Source: DATFDN01 sp963756495 (GTDB taxonomy: Bacteria > Pseudomonadota > Alphaproteobacteria > Acetobacterales > Acetobacteraceae). Taken from it: DNA of 64,000 nt. Both the position numbers and the translations under genes were made by a program. Shown one piece after another: positions 17,034-28,213 of this stretch. The notes beneath the pieces are model-generated. The model ran no database searches. It saw only the letters and a list, made by a program, of their open reading frames with translations, and had not been told where the DNA came from. The stretch spans positions 177,031 to 241,030 of the forward strand of contig CAVWNS010000006.1 in NCBI GenBank assembly GCA_963756495.1. Direction: 5' to 3'. The stretch's first letter is position 1, and each line of letters begins with the position of its first letter.

Positions 17034-17333
17034 TCAGCCCCAGTGCGCCGGCCGCCAGACGTAGTGACCGGCGCGTGGCGAGAACTGCCAGTGGCCCGGG
17101 ACATAGCGCCCGTAGCTCGGGTGACGCGGCACGTAGCGGCCGTCGATCCAGGCGTATTGCACACCGGTCCACTGCCAGTGCCCCGGCTCCCACATATAGG
17201 CCCGGCCGGGCGGCGGCGGGACGCGCTCGTAGCGCGGTGCCGGGATGGGCGGATAGGGGGGCGGCGGCTGCCCCTGAGCGGTGGCGCCAGCGAGAAGCCC
17301 AAGGACGAGCGCGGAGGCGAACAACCGTTTCAT
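17034..17333 (-). CDS. YXWGXW-repeat secreted protein
   Basis: 99 aa, start at the ATG after GAGGGACGGAAA. Signal peptide KRLFASALVLGLLAGATAQG, a proline-rich segment (PPPPYPPIPAPRYERVPPPP), then repeated aromatic units: YMWEPGHWQWTG, YAWIDGRYVP, YVPGHWQF, HYVWRPAHW. This is the YXWGXW repeat pattern of small envelope proteins of unknown role. Directly downstream of ilvD in the same orientation (10 bp), although co-function is unlikely. Confidence 0.8.
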   Translation of the reverse strand: MKRLFASALVLGLLAGATAQGQPPPPYPPIPAPRYERVPPPPGRAYMWEPGHWQWTGVQYAWIDGRYVPRHPSYGRYVPGHWQFSPRAGHYVWRPAHWG

Positions 17334-17343
17334 TTTCCGTCCC

Positions 17344-19068
<1,725 letters not shown>

Positions 19069-19292
19069 GCTGGCTCCGCTCCCTCCGCCCGTCCCGTCCG
19101 CATCGCAATCGCGTGCCCGCCCGTTTATAGCGAGGCCGGCCCAAAGGCCAAGGCCGACGCCGGGAGGGGCCAGGTTCGCACGGGCTGAGCGGCGTTCCGG
19201 AACGCGACTCTCATTTCGTTCTTTTGATATTCGCATTTACCTCTTGTTAAGGGAACGCTGCCACAAAAGAGGAACAGAACAAGGACATTCCG

Positions 19293-19865
19293 ATGCGACA
19301 CGCTCAGGCTCTGATCTTTGCGGTGGCACTCGCGGCCGGTGCGGCTCCGGTGGCCCGGCCGGCCGTGGCGGTGGCGGCGGAGCCCGCGCATTTCGCGGTG
19401 ATGGGCGTGCGCCTCTACATGAGCGCCCCCGAGGTGCTGACCTCGCTCTATGCCCAGGGCGTGCACGAGGACGCCGTGAGCGAGCACGTCCATCCCTGCG
19501 CGCTGCACGCCGCCGCCGCCTGCACAGACACCATCACCGCCCGCCTGGCCGATGGGCCGATCACCGTCCGCTTCACGGACTCTCCCGCCGGGTTCAACGA
19601 GGGGCGCGAGGCTGCCTACAGCATCACCTACAAGCTGGTCAGAAGCTCGGCCGACGCCGCCGCGATCCGCGGGGTCGCCGAGGAGCGGTTCGGCCCGCTT
19701 TCGGACGCGACCGATGGCGCGTGGTGCGCCGGCCCCGCGACGGCCAAGTGTTCCGAGAGCGATCCGCGCATGGCCTATGGCCGGGGCGGCGACGGCGCGG
19801 GCGAGCTGGCGCTCACCGATCTCGGGCTGCCGGTCCGGCTCGCCGCGGGCGCCCCGAAGCAATAA
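19293..19865 (+). CDS. secreted hypothetical protein, 190 aa
   Basis: Signal peptide LIFAVALAAGAAPVARPAVA, then a small alpha/beta domain: VMGVRLYMSAPEVLTSLYAQ, ITARLADGPITVRFTDSPAG, AYSITYKLVR, AIRGVAEERFGPLSD. Four cysteines (HPCALHAAAACTD and WCAGPATAKCSE) suggest two disulfides, which fits a periplasmic location. The phrase GV.L.MS..EV...L is reminiscent of small secreted domains that bind a partner, but no family is recognised. A near-consensus TTGATA lies ~65 bp upstream. Confidence 0.7.
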   Translation: MRHAQALIFAVALAAGAAPVARPAVAVAAEPAHFAVMGVRLYMSAPEVLTSLYAQGVHEDAVSEHVHPCALHAAAACTDTITARLADGPITVRFTDSPAGFNEGREAAYSITYKLVRSSADAAAIRGVAEERFGPLSDATDGAWCAGPATAKCSESDPRMAYGRGGDGAGELALTDLGLPVRLAAGAPKQ

Positions 19866-19935
19866 CCCGAGGCAATAAGGTGACGGCCACGCTGAACCCC
19901 CGAAACCACGGCCGTGCCGGCGCGCTGCTGTTCAC

Positions 19936-20652
19936 ATGGACGCGCGTTCCGATCGTGGGGGCAACCTTTTGCTGGCCCAGGCGGGCCCGATGCTCCGCCG
20001 GCTTGTCCCGCATATCCGGGTCGTCGCCCTGCGACACCGCCAAATGCTGAGCCACCGGCACGATCCGGTCACCCATCTGCTGTTCCCCCATGACGCGATG
20101 ATATCGCTGGTGACCCGCACCGATGCGGGTCAGACCATCGAGACCGGCCTGATCGGGCGCGAGGGGTGCGTCGGCGCTGAAGCCCTGCTTGGGGGAACGG
20201 GCGCCCTGTCGGATTCGACGGTCCAGGTGCCCGGCGAGGCGAGGGTCATCCCGCTCGCCCCGGTGCGCGCGATGTTCGAATCCGGAACGGGATTGCGCGA
20301 TCCCTTGCTGCGTCATTTCCGCGTGCTGCTCGCCCAGCTCATGCAATCGGTCGCCTGCAACCGGCTGCATGACGTGGAGGCACGATGCTGCCGCTGGCTG
20401 CTCATGGCCCATGACCGCGCCGGTCGCGACGAGCTGGTGCTGACCCAGGAATTCGTGGCCGAGATGCTGGGCGTCCGCCGCCCGACGGTCACCCTGATGT
20501 TGCAGGCTCTCGAGCAGGCCGGGCGGATCGAGAACGCCCGCAGCCGGATCATCGTGCGCGACCGCGCCGCCCTGGAGCGCGGCGCCTGCGAGTGCTACGG
20601 CATCATTCGCGCCGCGCAGGAGGATGTCGGCCTCGGCCTGCCCGTGCCCTGA
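19936..20652 (+). CDS. Crp/Fnr family transcriptional regulator
   Basis: 238 aa. The N-terminal half is a cNMP-type beta-roll (HDPVTHLLFPHDAMISLV, ETGLIGREGCVG), the dimer helix is RDPLLRHFRVLLAQLMQS, and the C-terminal winged HTH reads ELVLTQEFVAEMLGVRRPT, VTLMLQALEQAGRIENAR. It lacks N-terminal Fe-S cysteines, so it is not an FNR-type oxygen sensor. This subgroup is common in Rhizobiales and Rhodospirillales; ligand unknown. It stands alone, convergent with the peptide transporter genes. Confidence 0.85.
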   Translation: MDARSDRGGNLLLAQAGPMLRRLVPHIRVVALRHRQMLSHRHDPVTHLLFPHDAMISLVTRTDAGQTIETGLIGREGCVGAEALLGGTGALSDSTVQVPGEARVIPLAPVRAMFESGTGLRDPLLRHFRVLLAQLMQSVACNRLHDVEARCCRWLLMAHDRAGRDELVLTQEFVAEMLGVRRPTVTLMLQALEQAGRIENARSRIIVRDRAALERGACECYGIIRAAQEDVGLGLPVP

Positions 20653-20698
20653 CGACGGTGCGCCCCGTTCCCGGCGCCGACAGGCGGGGGCGCGGGAT

Positions 20699-22327
20699 TT
20701 ACCCATCGGCCTCCGGCACCGGTTCCAGCGTGCCCGGTGCCGCTGCCGGGGCCATGTCGAAGGCGGCGGCCAGCAGCGCGCGGGTGTACGGCTCGCGCGG
20801 ACGGGCGAAGATGTCGGCCGCCTCGCCCTCTTCCACCACGCGCCCGTTGCGCAGCACCACGATCCGGTGCGCGAGCGCGCGCACGACGCGCAGATCGTGG
20901 CTGATGAACAGATAGCCCAGCCCGTGCCGGATCTGGAGCGCGCGCAGCAGCGCGATGATCTGCGCCTGCACCGACACGTCCAGGGCGCTGGTGGGCTCGT
21001 CCAGGACGACCAGGCGCGGCTTCAGCACCATGGCGCGGGCGATGGCGACCCGCTGGCGCTGGCCGCCGCTGAACTCGTGCGGGTAGCGCTCGGCCGTCTC
21101 CGGCGCCAGCCCGACCTCGTCCAGGGCCTCCGCGACACGCGCCGTCCGCTCGGCCCGCGACAGGCCGGGCTCGTGCACGCGCAGTCCCTCGGCGATGACG
21201 TCGCCCACGCTCATCCGCGGCGAGAGGCTGCCGTAGGGGTCCTGAAAGACCACCTGCATGCGGGCGCGCAACCGGCGCAGCGCTCTCGGGTCGAGGGTCG
21301 CCAGGTCGGTGCCCGCGAAGATGATGCGGCCCTCGGCCGGCACCAGCCGGAGCGCGGCGAAGCCGAGCGTCGTCTTGCCCGATCCGGATTCGCCCACCAG
21401 CCCCACGGTCTCCCCGACGCGCACCGCGATCGAGACCCCGTCCACCGCGCGCACGCAGCCCGCCACCCGGCGCAACACCCCGCGCCGCAGGTCGAAGCTG
21501 ACCCGCAGGTCTCGCGCCTCCAGCAGGGGCCGCGCTGGCGGGGACAGCGGCGCGGGGCACCTGCCTGGCTCGGCGGCCAGCAGCGCGCAGGTGTAGGGAT
21601 GCAGCGGCGCGGCGAAGACCGCGTCCACCGGGCCGGTCTCCACGATCATGCCGTCCTGCATGACGCAGACCCGGCCGGCGTGGCGGCGCACGATCGACAG
21701 GTCATGCGTGATGAGCAGCATCGCGAGCCCGCGCCGGGACTGCTCACGGTCGAGCAGCGCCAGGATTTGCGCCTGGATCGTCACGTCCAGGGCCGTGGTC
21801 GGCTCGTCGGCGATCAGCAGGGCCGGGTCGTTGGCGAGCGCCATGGCGATCATCACCCGCTGGCGCTGGCCGCCCGACAATTGGTGCGGGAATGCCCCCA
21901 GCCGATGCGCGGCGTCGGGAAAGCCCACCTCGTCCAGCAGGGCGAGCACCTGTTCGCGCAGCCTCCCGCGCGGCACCCGCCGGTGCAGCGTGATCGCCTC
22001 GCCCACCTGCCGGCCGATCCGGTGCAGCGGGTTCAGGCTGGTCATCGGCTCCTGGAAAACGATGCCGGCGACCCCGCCGCGCGCGCGGAGCAGCACCCCG
22101 GGTCGGGCGCCGATCATGCTCTGTCCATCGAGAAGGATGCGCCCGGTCGGGTTGCTCGCGCCATGTGGCAGGAGTTGCAGCAGCGACAGCGCGGTCAGCG
22201 ACTTCCCGGACCCGGACTCGCCCACCAGGGCGAGCGTCTCGCCGCGATCCAGCCGGAATCCGACGTCGCGCACCACGCGCTTGCTGCCAAAGGCGACCGA
22301 CAAGCCGTCGACCTCCACCAGGCTCAT
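20699..22327 (-). CDS. yejF: peptide ABC transporter, double ATPase subunit (YejF-like)
   Basis: 542 aa with two complete ABC domains fused. Domain 1: Walker A GESGSGKSLTALSLL, signature LSGGQRQRVMIAMALA, Walker B LLIADEPTTALDV. Domain 2: Walker A GESGSGKTTLGFAAL, signature FSGGQRQRVAIARAM, Walker B LVVLDEPTSALDV. Each carries the oligopeptide-type C-terminal HPYT/EPYT motif. Last gene of the yejABEF operon (22 bp after yejE). Hydrolyses ATP to drive uptake of short peptides; in E. coli the same system imports microcin C. Confidence 0.88.
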   Translation of the reverse strand: MSLVEVDGLSVAFGSKRVVRDVGFRLDRGETLALVGESGSGKSLTALSLLQLLPHGASNPTGRILLDGQSMIGARPGVLLRARGGVAGIVFQEPMTSLNPLHRIGRQVGEAITLHRRVPRGRLREQVLALLDEVGFPDAAHRLGAFPHQLSGGQRQRVMIAMALANDPALLIADEPTTALDVTIQAQILALLDREQSRRGLAMLLITHDLSIVRRHAGRVCVMQDGMIVETGPVDAVFAAPLHPYTCALLAAEPGRCPAPLSPPARPLLEARDLRVSFDLRRGVLRRVAGCVRAVDGVSIAVRVGETVGLVGESGSGKTTLGFAALRLVPAEGRIIFAGTDLATLDPRALRRLRARMQVVFQDPYGSLSPRMSVGDVIAEGLRVHEPGLSRAERTARVAEALDEVGLAPETAERYPHEFSGGQRQRVAIARAMVLKPRLVVLDEPTSALDVSVQAQIIALLRALQIRHGLGYLFISHDLRVVRALAHRIVVLRNGRVVEEGEAADIFARPREPYTRALLAAAFDMAPAAAPGTLEPVPEADG

Positions 22328-22349
22328 CGGGGCAGGGTTCGCGGCGTGG

Positions 22350-23378
22350 TCATCGCGGCAGACGGCGCGGGTCGAAGGAGTCGCGCACCGCCTCGCCGAT
22401 GAAGATTAGCAGGATGAGCAGGCCGCCCAGGACGAAGAATGCCGTCAGCCCCAGCCAGGGCGCCTGGAGGTTGTTCTTGCCCTGCGCGACCAGCTCGCCC
22501 AGCGAGGGCGCGCCGGGCGGCAGGCCGAAGCCCAGGAAGTCCAGGCTGGCGAGCACGGTGACCGAGCCCGACAGGATGAAGGGCAGGTAGGTCAGGGTGG
22601 CGACCAGGGCGTTCGGCAGGATGTGACGGCGCATCACCTGGCCGTCGGTCACCCCCAGCGCCCGCGCGGCGCGCACGTATTCCAGCGCCCGCCCGCGCAG
22701 GAACTCCGCGCGCACCACGCCGGTCAGGTTCATCCACGAGAACAGCAGCAGGAAGGCCAGCAGCACCCAGAAGCCGGGGGTGATGACGCTGCCCAGGATG
22801 ATGAGCAGGTAGAGCTGCGGCATGCCGTTCCAGATCTCGATGAACCGCTGGAATAGCAGGTCGGTCAGGCCCCCGTAATAACCCTGCACCGCCCCGGCGG
22901 CGATGCCGAGCGCCGAGGAGAACGCGGTCAGCGCGAAGCCGAACAGGATCGACACCCGCAGCCCGTAGATGACCCGGGCCAGCACGTCGCGCGCCTGGTC
23001 GTCGGTGCCCAGCAGGTCGTGCCAGGAGGGCGGCGCCGGCGACGGGCGGCCCAGGCCGGTGACGATCGTATCGTAGCGGTAGGGGATCGCGGGCCAAATG
23101 ACCCACCCATGCGCGCGGATGGCCCGCCGCGTGTCGGGATCGGTGTAGTCCGCCGGCATCGGCAGGAAGTCGGGGCCGAACGCCGTCCCCGGGTAGTCGC
23201 GCAGCACGGGAGCATACCAGCGCCCATCGTAGCGGATCAGCAGCGGGCGGTCATTCGCGATCAGCCCGGCGCACAGGCTGGTCCCGAACACCACGAGGAA
23301 GATCCAGAAACAGACGAACCCGCGGCGGTGCTGGCGGAAGATCCGCAGGCGTCTTCGTGTGACGGGCGACAAGCTCAC
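22350..23378 (-). CDS. yejE: peptide ABC transporter permease (YejE-like)
   Basis: 342 aa from a GTG that overlaps the yejB stop (GTGA). The N-terminus has one TM (FVCFWIFLVVFGTSLCAGL), then the YejE-specific periplasmic insert (YDGRWYAPVLRDYPGTAFG, YRYDTIVTGLGRPSPAPP), and five further TMs with the EAA loop EYVRAARALGVTDGQVMRRH. Inner-membrane partner of YejB. Confidence 0.87.
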   Translation of the reverse strand: MSLSPVTRRRLRIFRQHRRGFVCFWIFLVVFGTSLCAGLIANDRPLLIRYDGRWYAPVLRDYPGTAFGPDFLPMPADYTDPDTRRAIRAHGWVIWPAIPYRYDTIVTGLGRPSPAPPSWHDLLGTDDQARDVLARVIYGLRVSILFGFALTAFSSALGIAAGAVQGYYGGLTDLLFQRFIEIWNGMPQLYLLIILGSVITPGFWVLLAFLLLFSWMNLTGVVRAEFLRGRALEYVRAARALGVTDGQVMRRHILPNALVATLTYLPFILSGSVTVLASLDFLGFGLPPGAPSLGELVAQGKNNLQAPWLGLTAFFVLGGLLILLIFIGEAVRDSFDPRRLPR

Positions 23379-24439
23379 CGCCGTGCCGCGAAGTCGATAC
23401 GCGGATCGACCACCGTGTACAAGAGATCGCCGATGATCTGCAAAACCAGGGCAAGCAGCGTGAAAATATAGAGCGTGCCGAACATGACCGGATAGTCGCG
23501 CTGCACCGCCGCTTGGAAGCCCAGGAGCCCCAGCCCGTCCAGCGAGAACACGATCTCGACCAGCAGCTGACTGGTGAACAGCACGCCGATGAAGGCCTGC
23601 GGGAAGCCGGCGACGATCAGCAGCATGGCGTTGCGGAACACGTGGCCGTACAGCACGCGGCCCTCCGAGGCGCCCTTGGCACGGGCGGTGACGACGTACT
23701 GCTTGCGGATCTCCTCCATGAAGCAGTTCTTGGTCAGGATCGTCAGGCTGGCGAACCCGCCGGCCACGACGGCCACGGTCGGGAGCACCATGTGCCAGGC
23801 GTAGTCGGCCGCGCGCGCCGGCAGCGGCCAGGCAGCGGCGCCGTCGCTCGCCAGCCCGCGCAGCGGGAACCAATGCAGGTAGCTGCCGCCGGCGAACAGC
23901 ACGACCAGCAGGATCGCCAGCAGGAAGCTCGGCAGTGCGTATCCGGCCAGCACGACGGCGCTACTCGCGACATCGAAGCGGCTGCCGTCATGCACCGCCT
24001 TGCGGATGCCGAGCGGGATGGAGACGAGGTAGATCAGCAAGGTGGACCACAGGCCAAGCGAGATCGACACCGGCAGCTTCTGCGCGATCAGGGCCAGCAC
24101 CGACTGGCCACGGAAGAAGCTGCGCCCGAAGTCGAAGCGCAGATACCCCGTGAGCATCTCGCGGAACCGGACCAGCGGCGGCTTGTCGAAGCCGAACATC
24201 TTGCGGATGTCGGCGACCACCTGCGGGTCGAGCCCCCGCGCGCCGCGATAGGCGCCCGCCGCGCCAAGATCGGAGGTGGGCCCCGAAACCTGGGCCGCCT
24301 CGCCCTTGCCGCGCAGGGTCGCCAGCATCTGCTCGACGGGGCCGCCCGGAGCGAGCTGCACGACCGCGAAATTGATGGCGATGATCCCGAACAGGGTGGG
24401 GACCACCAGCAGCAGCCGGCGCAGCAGGTAGGCGATCAT
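23375..24439 (-). CDS. yejB: peptide ABC transporter permease (YejB-like)
   Basis: 354 aa. Starts MIAYLLRRLLLVVPTLFGII (first TM), then the long YejB periplasmic region with LRGKGEAAQVSGPTSD and VADIRKMFGFDKPPLVRF. Core permease: SLGLWSTLLIYLVSIPLGI and EAA loop KQYVVTARAKGASEGRVLYG. The ATG follows the yejA stop directly (TGA|ATG), indicating coupled translation. Confidence 0.87.
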   Translation of the reverse strand: MIAYLLRRLLLVVPTLFGIIAINFAVVQLAPGGPVEQMLATLRGKGEAAQVSGPTSDLGAAGAYRGARGLDPQVVADIRKMFGFDKPPLVRFREMLTGYLRFDFGRSFFRGQSVLALIAQKLPVSISLGLWSTLLIYLVSIPLGIRKAVHDGSRFDVASSAVVLAGYALPSFLLAILLVVLFAGGSYLHWFPLRGLASDGAAAWPLPARAADYAWHMVLPTVAVVAGGFASLTILTKNCFMEEIRKQYVVTARAKGASEGRVLYGHVFRNAMLLIVAGFPQAFIGVLFTSQLLVEIVFSLDGLGLLGFQAAVQRDYPVMFGTLYIFTLLALVLQIIGDLLYTVVDPRIDFAARR

Positions 24440-26353
24440 TCAGCCGCCCTTCGCCCGCGCCGTCTCGATCGCCCGCGCCTTCGCCGGGTCCACCCACCAC
24501 GTGTCGAAGTCCACCCCCGCGCGCAACGGGATTCCCGGCTGGCCGAAACGATCCCAGTACGCGATATGGAACAGCTGGTTTCCCCAGGCGGGCACCAGGT
24601 ACCAGTTCCACAGCAGCACGCGGTCGAGCGCGCGCGCGGCCGCCCGCAGGCTGTCGCGATCGGTCGCGGCGATCACCTTCGCGACCAGCGCGTCCACCGC
24701 CGGGTCGCACACTCCGGATAGGTTGTTGCTGCCCGCCTGCTTGGCGGCGGCGCAGGAGAAGTCGTCGGCCAGCTCGCTGCCCGGAATCTCGTTCTGCGGG
24801 ATCACGATCATGGTCATATCGAAATCGAAATCCTCGGTCAGCCGCTGGAACTGCGCGGGATCGACGGTGCGCACGTCCACGGCAATGCCGAGATGCTTCA
24901 GGGTCTGCACATAGGGCAGGGCCACCCGCTCGAAGCTCGGGTCGTCGAGCAGGATGGTGAAGCGCATCTGCTCGCCCTGCGCGTTCACCAGCCGCATGTC
25001 CTGAACGCGCCAGCCCGCCTGCTCCAGCAGCGCCAGCGCCTTCATCAGCTCGGGACGGTTGTGGCCGGACCCGTCGGTGACCGGCAGGGTGAACGGCTCG
25101 GTGAACAGCGCGGGCGGAAGCTCGGCCCGGAATGGGTCCAGCAGCGCACGTTCCTCCGGGCCCGGCAGTCCCGTGGCGGCGAGGTCGCTGTTGTCGAAGT
25201 AGCTGAGCGTGCGCTTGTACGAATTGAAGAACAGGTTGCGGTTGGCCCACTCGAAATCGTACGCCTCGGCCATCGCCTGGCGCACCAGGGCATCGTGGAA
25301 CACCGGCCGACGGGTGTTCATCGCCCAGCCCTGCATCCCGGTCGGCAGGTGGTGGCGGATGTCGGCCTTGATCACCTGGCCGTCGCGGACGGCCGGGAAG
25401 TCGTAGGCCATTGCCCAGTTTTTGGAGATGTTCTCGGCCCGCAGATCGGCCTGCCCGGCCTTGAACGCTTCCAGCGCGACCGAGGCGTCGCGGTAGTAGT
25501 CCACCCGCACGCGGTCGAAATTGTTGGTGCCGATCGCGGTCGGCAGGTCGCGCGCCCACCAGTTCGGGTCGCGCTCGAAGGTCACGCTGCGCCCCAGCTC
25601 GAACGCCGCGACGCGATACGGCCCGGAGCCGATCGGCGCGGCCGTCAGCGGCTGGGTGAAGTCGCGGTTGACGAAGAAGTGCTCCGGCAGGATGGGCAGC
25701 TCGCCCAGCAGCAGCGGCAGCGCGCGGTCCCGGCCGGGCTTGAGGTGGAACACGACGCGCAGCTTCCCCTGCGCCTCCACCCCCGCCACCGACGCAAGCT
25801 GGAGGCGGAACGCCGGCGAGCCTTGCGCGACCAAGGTGTGGAAGGTCCACACCACGTCCTCGGCGGTTACCGGGACGCCATCGGAGAACCGCGCCTCGGG
25901 CCGCAGCGTGAAGGCGATCGTGTCGCCGTCGGCCGATGCCTCGACGGTCGAACAGAGATGGCAATAGCCGGTGGCGACCTCGTCGGAGGAGGAAGCGAGC
26001 AGGCTTTCCCACAGATGCCCGATCGCCGCGCCGGACCCCGATCCGCCGGGCAGGATCACCCAGGCCCCGACCAGCCCGGTAACCGCCCGACCGCGCAGGA
26101 TGAACGGATTGAAGCTGTCATAGCTGCCGACCGCCGCGAGTCTGACTTCTCCGCCCTTCGGCGCATCGGGGTTGACAAAGGGGAAATGCGCGAAGCCGGC
26201 CGGCAGCGCCGGCGTGCCGAGGATCGAGACCGCCTGGCTGACGGCCATGGGCGCGTCGGCGCGAGCGGGGGAGCCGAGCAGGGCGAGGCCGAGCAGCGCG
26301 AGGCGCACCGCCGCCACGATCCATCCCGGCTTCGGGGTGGCTGATGGAATCAC
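24440..26353 (-). CDS. yejA: peptide ABC transporter substrate-binding protein (YejA-like)
   Basis: 637 aa from a GTG at 26353 that gives a good signal peptide (WIVAAVRLALLGLALLGSPARA); a longer frame upstream has no plausible leader. SBP_bac_5 family marks: FAHFPFVNPDAPKGGEVRLA, SYDSFNPFI, GTDEV-like ASSSDEVATGYCH, FTLRPEARFSDGVPVTAEDV, and FDMTMIVIPQNEIPG towards the end. Length agrees with the YejA subgroup (~600 aa). First gene of yejABEF; delivers peptides to YejBE. Confidence 0.87.
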   Translation of the reverse strand: MIPSATPKPGWIVAAVRLALLGLALLGSPARADAPMAVSQAVSILGTPALPAGFAHFPFVNPDAPKGGEVRLAAVGSYDSFNPFILRGRAVTGLVGAWVILPGGSGSGAAIGHLWESLLASSSDEVATGYCHLCSTVEASADGDTIAFTLRPEARFSDGVPVTAEDVVWTFHTLVAQGSPAFRLQLASVAGVEAQGKLRVVFHLKPGRDRALPLLLGELPILPEHFFVNRDFTQPLTAAPIGSGPYRVAAFELGRSVTFERDPNWWARDLPTAIGTNNFDRVRVDYYRDASVALEAFKAGQADLRAENISKNWAMAYDFPAVRDGQVIKADIRHHLPTGMQGWAMNTRRPVFHDALVRQAMAEAYDFEWANRNLFFNSYKRTLSYFDNSDLAATGLPGPEERALLDPFRAELPPALFTEPFTLPVTDGSGHNRPELMKALALLEQAGWRVQDMRLVNAQGEQMRFTILLDDPSFERVALPYVQTLKHLGIAVDVRTVDPAQFQRLTEDFDFDMTMIVIPQNEIPGSELADDFSCAAAKQAGSNNLSGVCDPAVDALVAKVIAATDRDSLRAAARALDRVLLWNWYLVPAWGNQLFHIAYWDRFGQPGIPLRAGVDFDTWWVDPAKARAIETARAKGG

Positions 26354-26424
26354 GCCTGCTTGATGCCCCGACGACAGGGCAAGCGAAACTGAAATTGCCT
26401 CAAGCTTGTTCGCGGTCGGTGCGC

Positions 26425-27225
26425 TCACCCGGCGAGCAACGCCAGCGCCGGCTCCAGCAACCCGGGGTCGCCCACCGCCAGGGCGCGTCCGTCGCCGTCG
26501 CGGCGCAGTGCCTGACCGCTCCAGTCCGTCAGCCGGCCGCCGGCACCCTCGATCACTGGCAGCAGCGCCGCCCAGTCCCAGACCTTGAGGTCGGCCTCGG
26601 CGATCACGTCGATCTGTCCCAGCGACAGCAGCCCGTAAGCATAGCAGTCGCCGCCCCAGGAGACGCGACGGACGGCGCCGGCCAGGCGCTGCCACGCGGG
26701 GCGATGCGCGCCGAGCATCTCCGGAGCGGTGCAGGACAGCTCCGCCGAAGCCAGGGCAGCGCAGGGGCGGCAGCCCGCCGTCCCGCCGAACGGGCCGCGG
26801 AACGCGGTCGGCTGCCCGGCGACGCCGAGCCATCGCTCGCCGGTGACCGGCTGGTCGATCACGCCCAGGATCGGCTGGTCGTCCTGAAGCAGCGCGATCA
26901 GGGTGCCGAAGACGGGCCGGCCGGTGATGAAGGCGCGCGTGCCGTCGATCGGGTCCAGCACCCAGCGCAAGGCGGCGCCAGGGCGGTCCAGCCCGTATTC
27001 CTCGCCCTCGATGCCATGCGCGGGGAAGCGCTCGGCGAGCACCGCGCGCATGGCCTGCTCGGCGCTGCGATCAGCGATGGTGACGGGGCTGCGGTCGGAT
27101 TTGAGGTCGGCGGCCAGGCGGGCGCGGAAGAACGGGCGGATGGCGGCGCCGGCGACGTCGGCCGCGGCCTCGGCGGTCGCGACCAGGCTGCGGATGTCGG
27201 GCCGCCCGGCCGCGCACGCGCTCAT
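26425..27225 (-). CDS. hisN: inositol-monophosphatase family protein, probable histidinol-phosphatase
   Basis: 266 aa. Metal-binding motifs of the IMPase fold: GIEGEEYG (Glu), WVLDPIDGTRAFITGRP (Asp-Pro-Ile-Asp-Gly-Thr) and KVWDWAALLPVIEGAGG (Asp). RAFITGRP and WGGDCYAYGLLSLG are features I associate with the HisN branch, which dephosphorylates histidinol phosphate; inositol-1-phosphatase activity is the alternative. Separated by 71 bp from yejA and 7 bp from the cytochrome gene upstream, so likely cotranscribed with the latter. Confidence 0.8.
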   Translation of the reverse strand: MSACAAGRPDIRSLVATAEAAADVAGAAIRPFFRARLAADLKSDRSPVTIADRSAEQAMRAVLAERFPAHGIEGEEYGLDRPGAALRWVLDPIDGTRAFITGRPVFGTLIALLQDDQPILGVIDQPVTGERWLGVAGQPTAFRGPFGGTAGCRPCAALASAELSCTAPEMLGAHRPAWQRLAGAVRRVSWGGDCYAYGLLSLGQIDVIAEADLKVWDWAALLPVIEGAGGRLTDWSGQALRRDGDGRALAVGDPGLLEPALALLAG

Positions 27226-27232
27226 GGGATGA

Positions 27233-28066
27233 TCAGGGCTTGCCTGCCGTGTTGGCCGGGGCTGGCGTGTTGGCTGGCGCGGGGTTGGTGCCGGCGGCCG
27301 GAGCCGAGGGAGTGGCCGAGGCGGTACCGGTGCCGCCGGCCTGGGTGCCCACGTTGGCTGCCTGTGCGTTCGCGTCGTACGACTTGCCCGGAGGCCCTAT
27401 CGTCTTGGGCGAGGACGCCGGCGCGCTGTTCGGGGCCGACGCGGTGGCCGTCGCGCTATGATTGCCGGCCGGGGCGGCGGTGCCCGGTGCCGGCGCCCCG
27501 GTCGGCTTGGGCGGCTGCTCAGGCGCGGGCAGCGGCTCGGGGTTCTGCGAGAGCGTGTGCAGATAGTCGATCACGTCGGCCCGCTGCGCGTTGCTCTTGA
27601 TTCCCGTGTAGGTCATGCGCGTGCCGGGCGCGTAGGTCTGCGGGTCGTACAGCCACTTGTTCAGCTCGTCGTACGTCCACGGCTTGCCCTTGTACTTCTC
27701 CAACGCGGCCGAGTAGTCGAAGCCCGCCATGTGATCGTGCGGGCCGCCGACGACGCCGTACAGGTTCGGCCCGATCAGCGCCTTGCCACCCTGATTGAAG
27801 GTGTGGCACGCGGTGCAGATCTGGTTCACGAAGGCCTCGCCCTTCTGCACGTCGGCGGACGCCAGAAGCGGCGCGATCGGCGCCGGTCCAGCGGGCTTCT
27901 CCGGTGCCCCGCCGGCCGCCGTGGCCGGCGCGGCCTGGATCGGGATGGGCGACTTGGCCGGGAACTCCTCGCTCACAAGGTTATCGCCGAGCATCCCCGT
28001 GATGAAGAAGGCGATGCCCGCGACCAGGACTGCGGCGACCGCCTTGTTGACCTCCAAACTGTCCAT
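27233..28066 (-). CDS. membrane-anchored cytochrome c (CycM-like)
   Basis: 277 aa starting MDSLEVNKAVAAVLVAGIAF, an uncleaved N-terminal anchor typical of cytochrome c552/CycM. One class I heme domain: QICTACHTFNQGG (CxxCH), GPNLYGVVGGPHDHMAGFDY, GTRMTYTGIKS (axial Met) and DVIDYLHTLSQNP. A ~75-residue Pro/Ala/Thr-rich tail follows (PPKPTGAPAPGTAAPAG), unusual in length for the family. Carries electrons on the periplasmic face between the bc1 complex and oxidases. Confidence 0.87.
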   Translation of the reverse strand: MDSLEVNKAVAAVLVAGIAFFITGMLGDNLVSEEFPAKSPIPIQAAPATAAGGAPEKPAGPAPIAPLLASADVQKGEAFVNQICTACHTFNQGGKALIGPNLYGVVGGPHDHMAGFDYSAALEKYKGKPWTYDELNKWLYDPQTYAPGTRMTYTGIKSNAQRADVIDYLHTLSQNPEPLPAPEQPPKPTGAPAPGTAAPAGNHSATATASAPNSAPASSPKTIGPPGKSYDANAQAANVGTQAGGTGTASATPSAPAAGTNPAPANTPAPANTAGKP

Positions 28067-28213
28067 GCGCCGTAACTTCTCCGCCGTCCTGAGGACCCGA
28101 CACACCATCGGCCCGCGTGCCGTTGCGCGAGCGCGGACGCCTCCATAAGGTGCGCGGCAACATAGGGACGGCGTGCAAACGCTGCAATCCGCTCCGCTTT
28201 TGCTGTCCTAGCT

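Noticed and set aside
20624..22402. A 592-codon plus-strand frame across the YejF gene
   Set aside because: Shadow of the double ATPase on the other strand; composition is typical of antisense high-GC frames.
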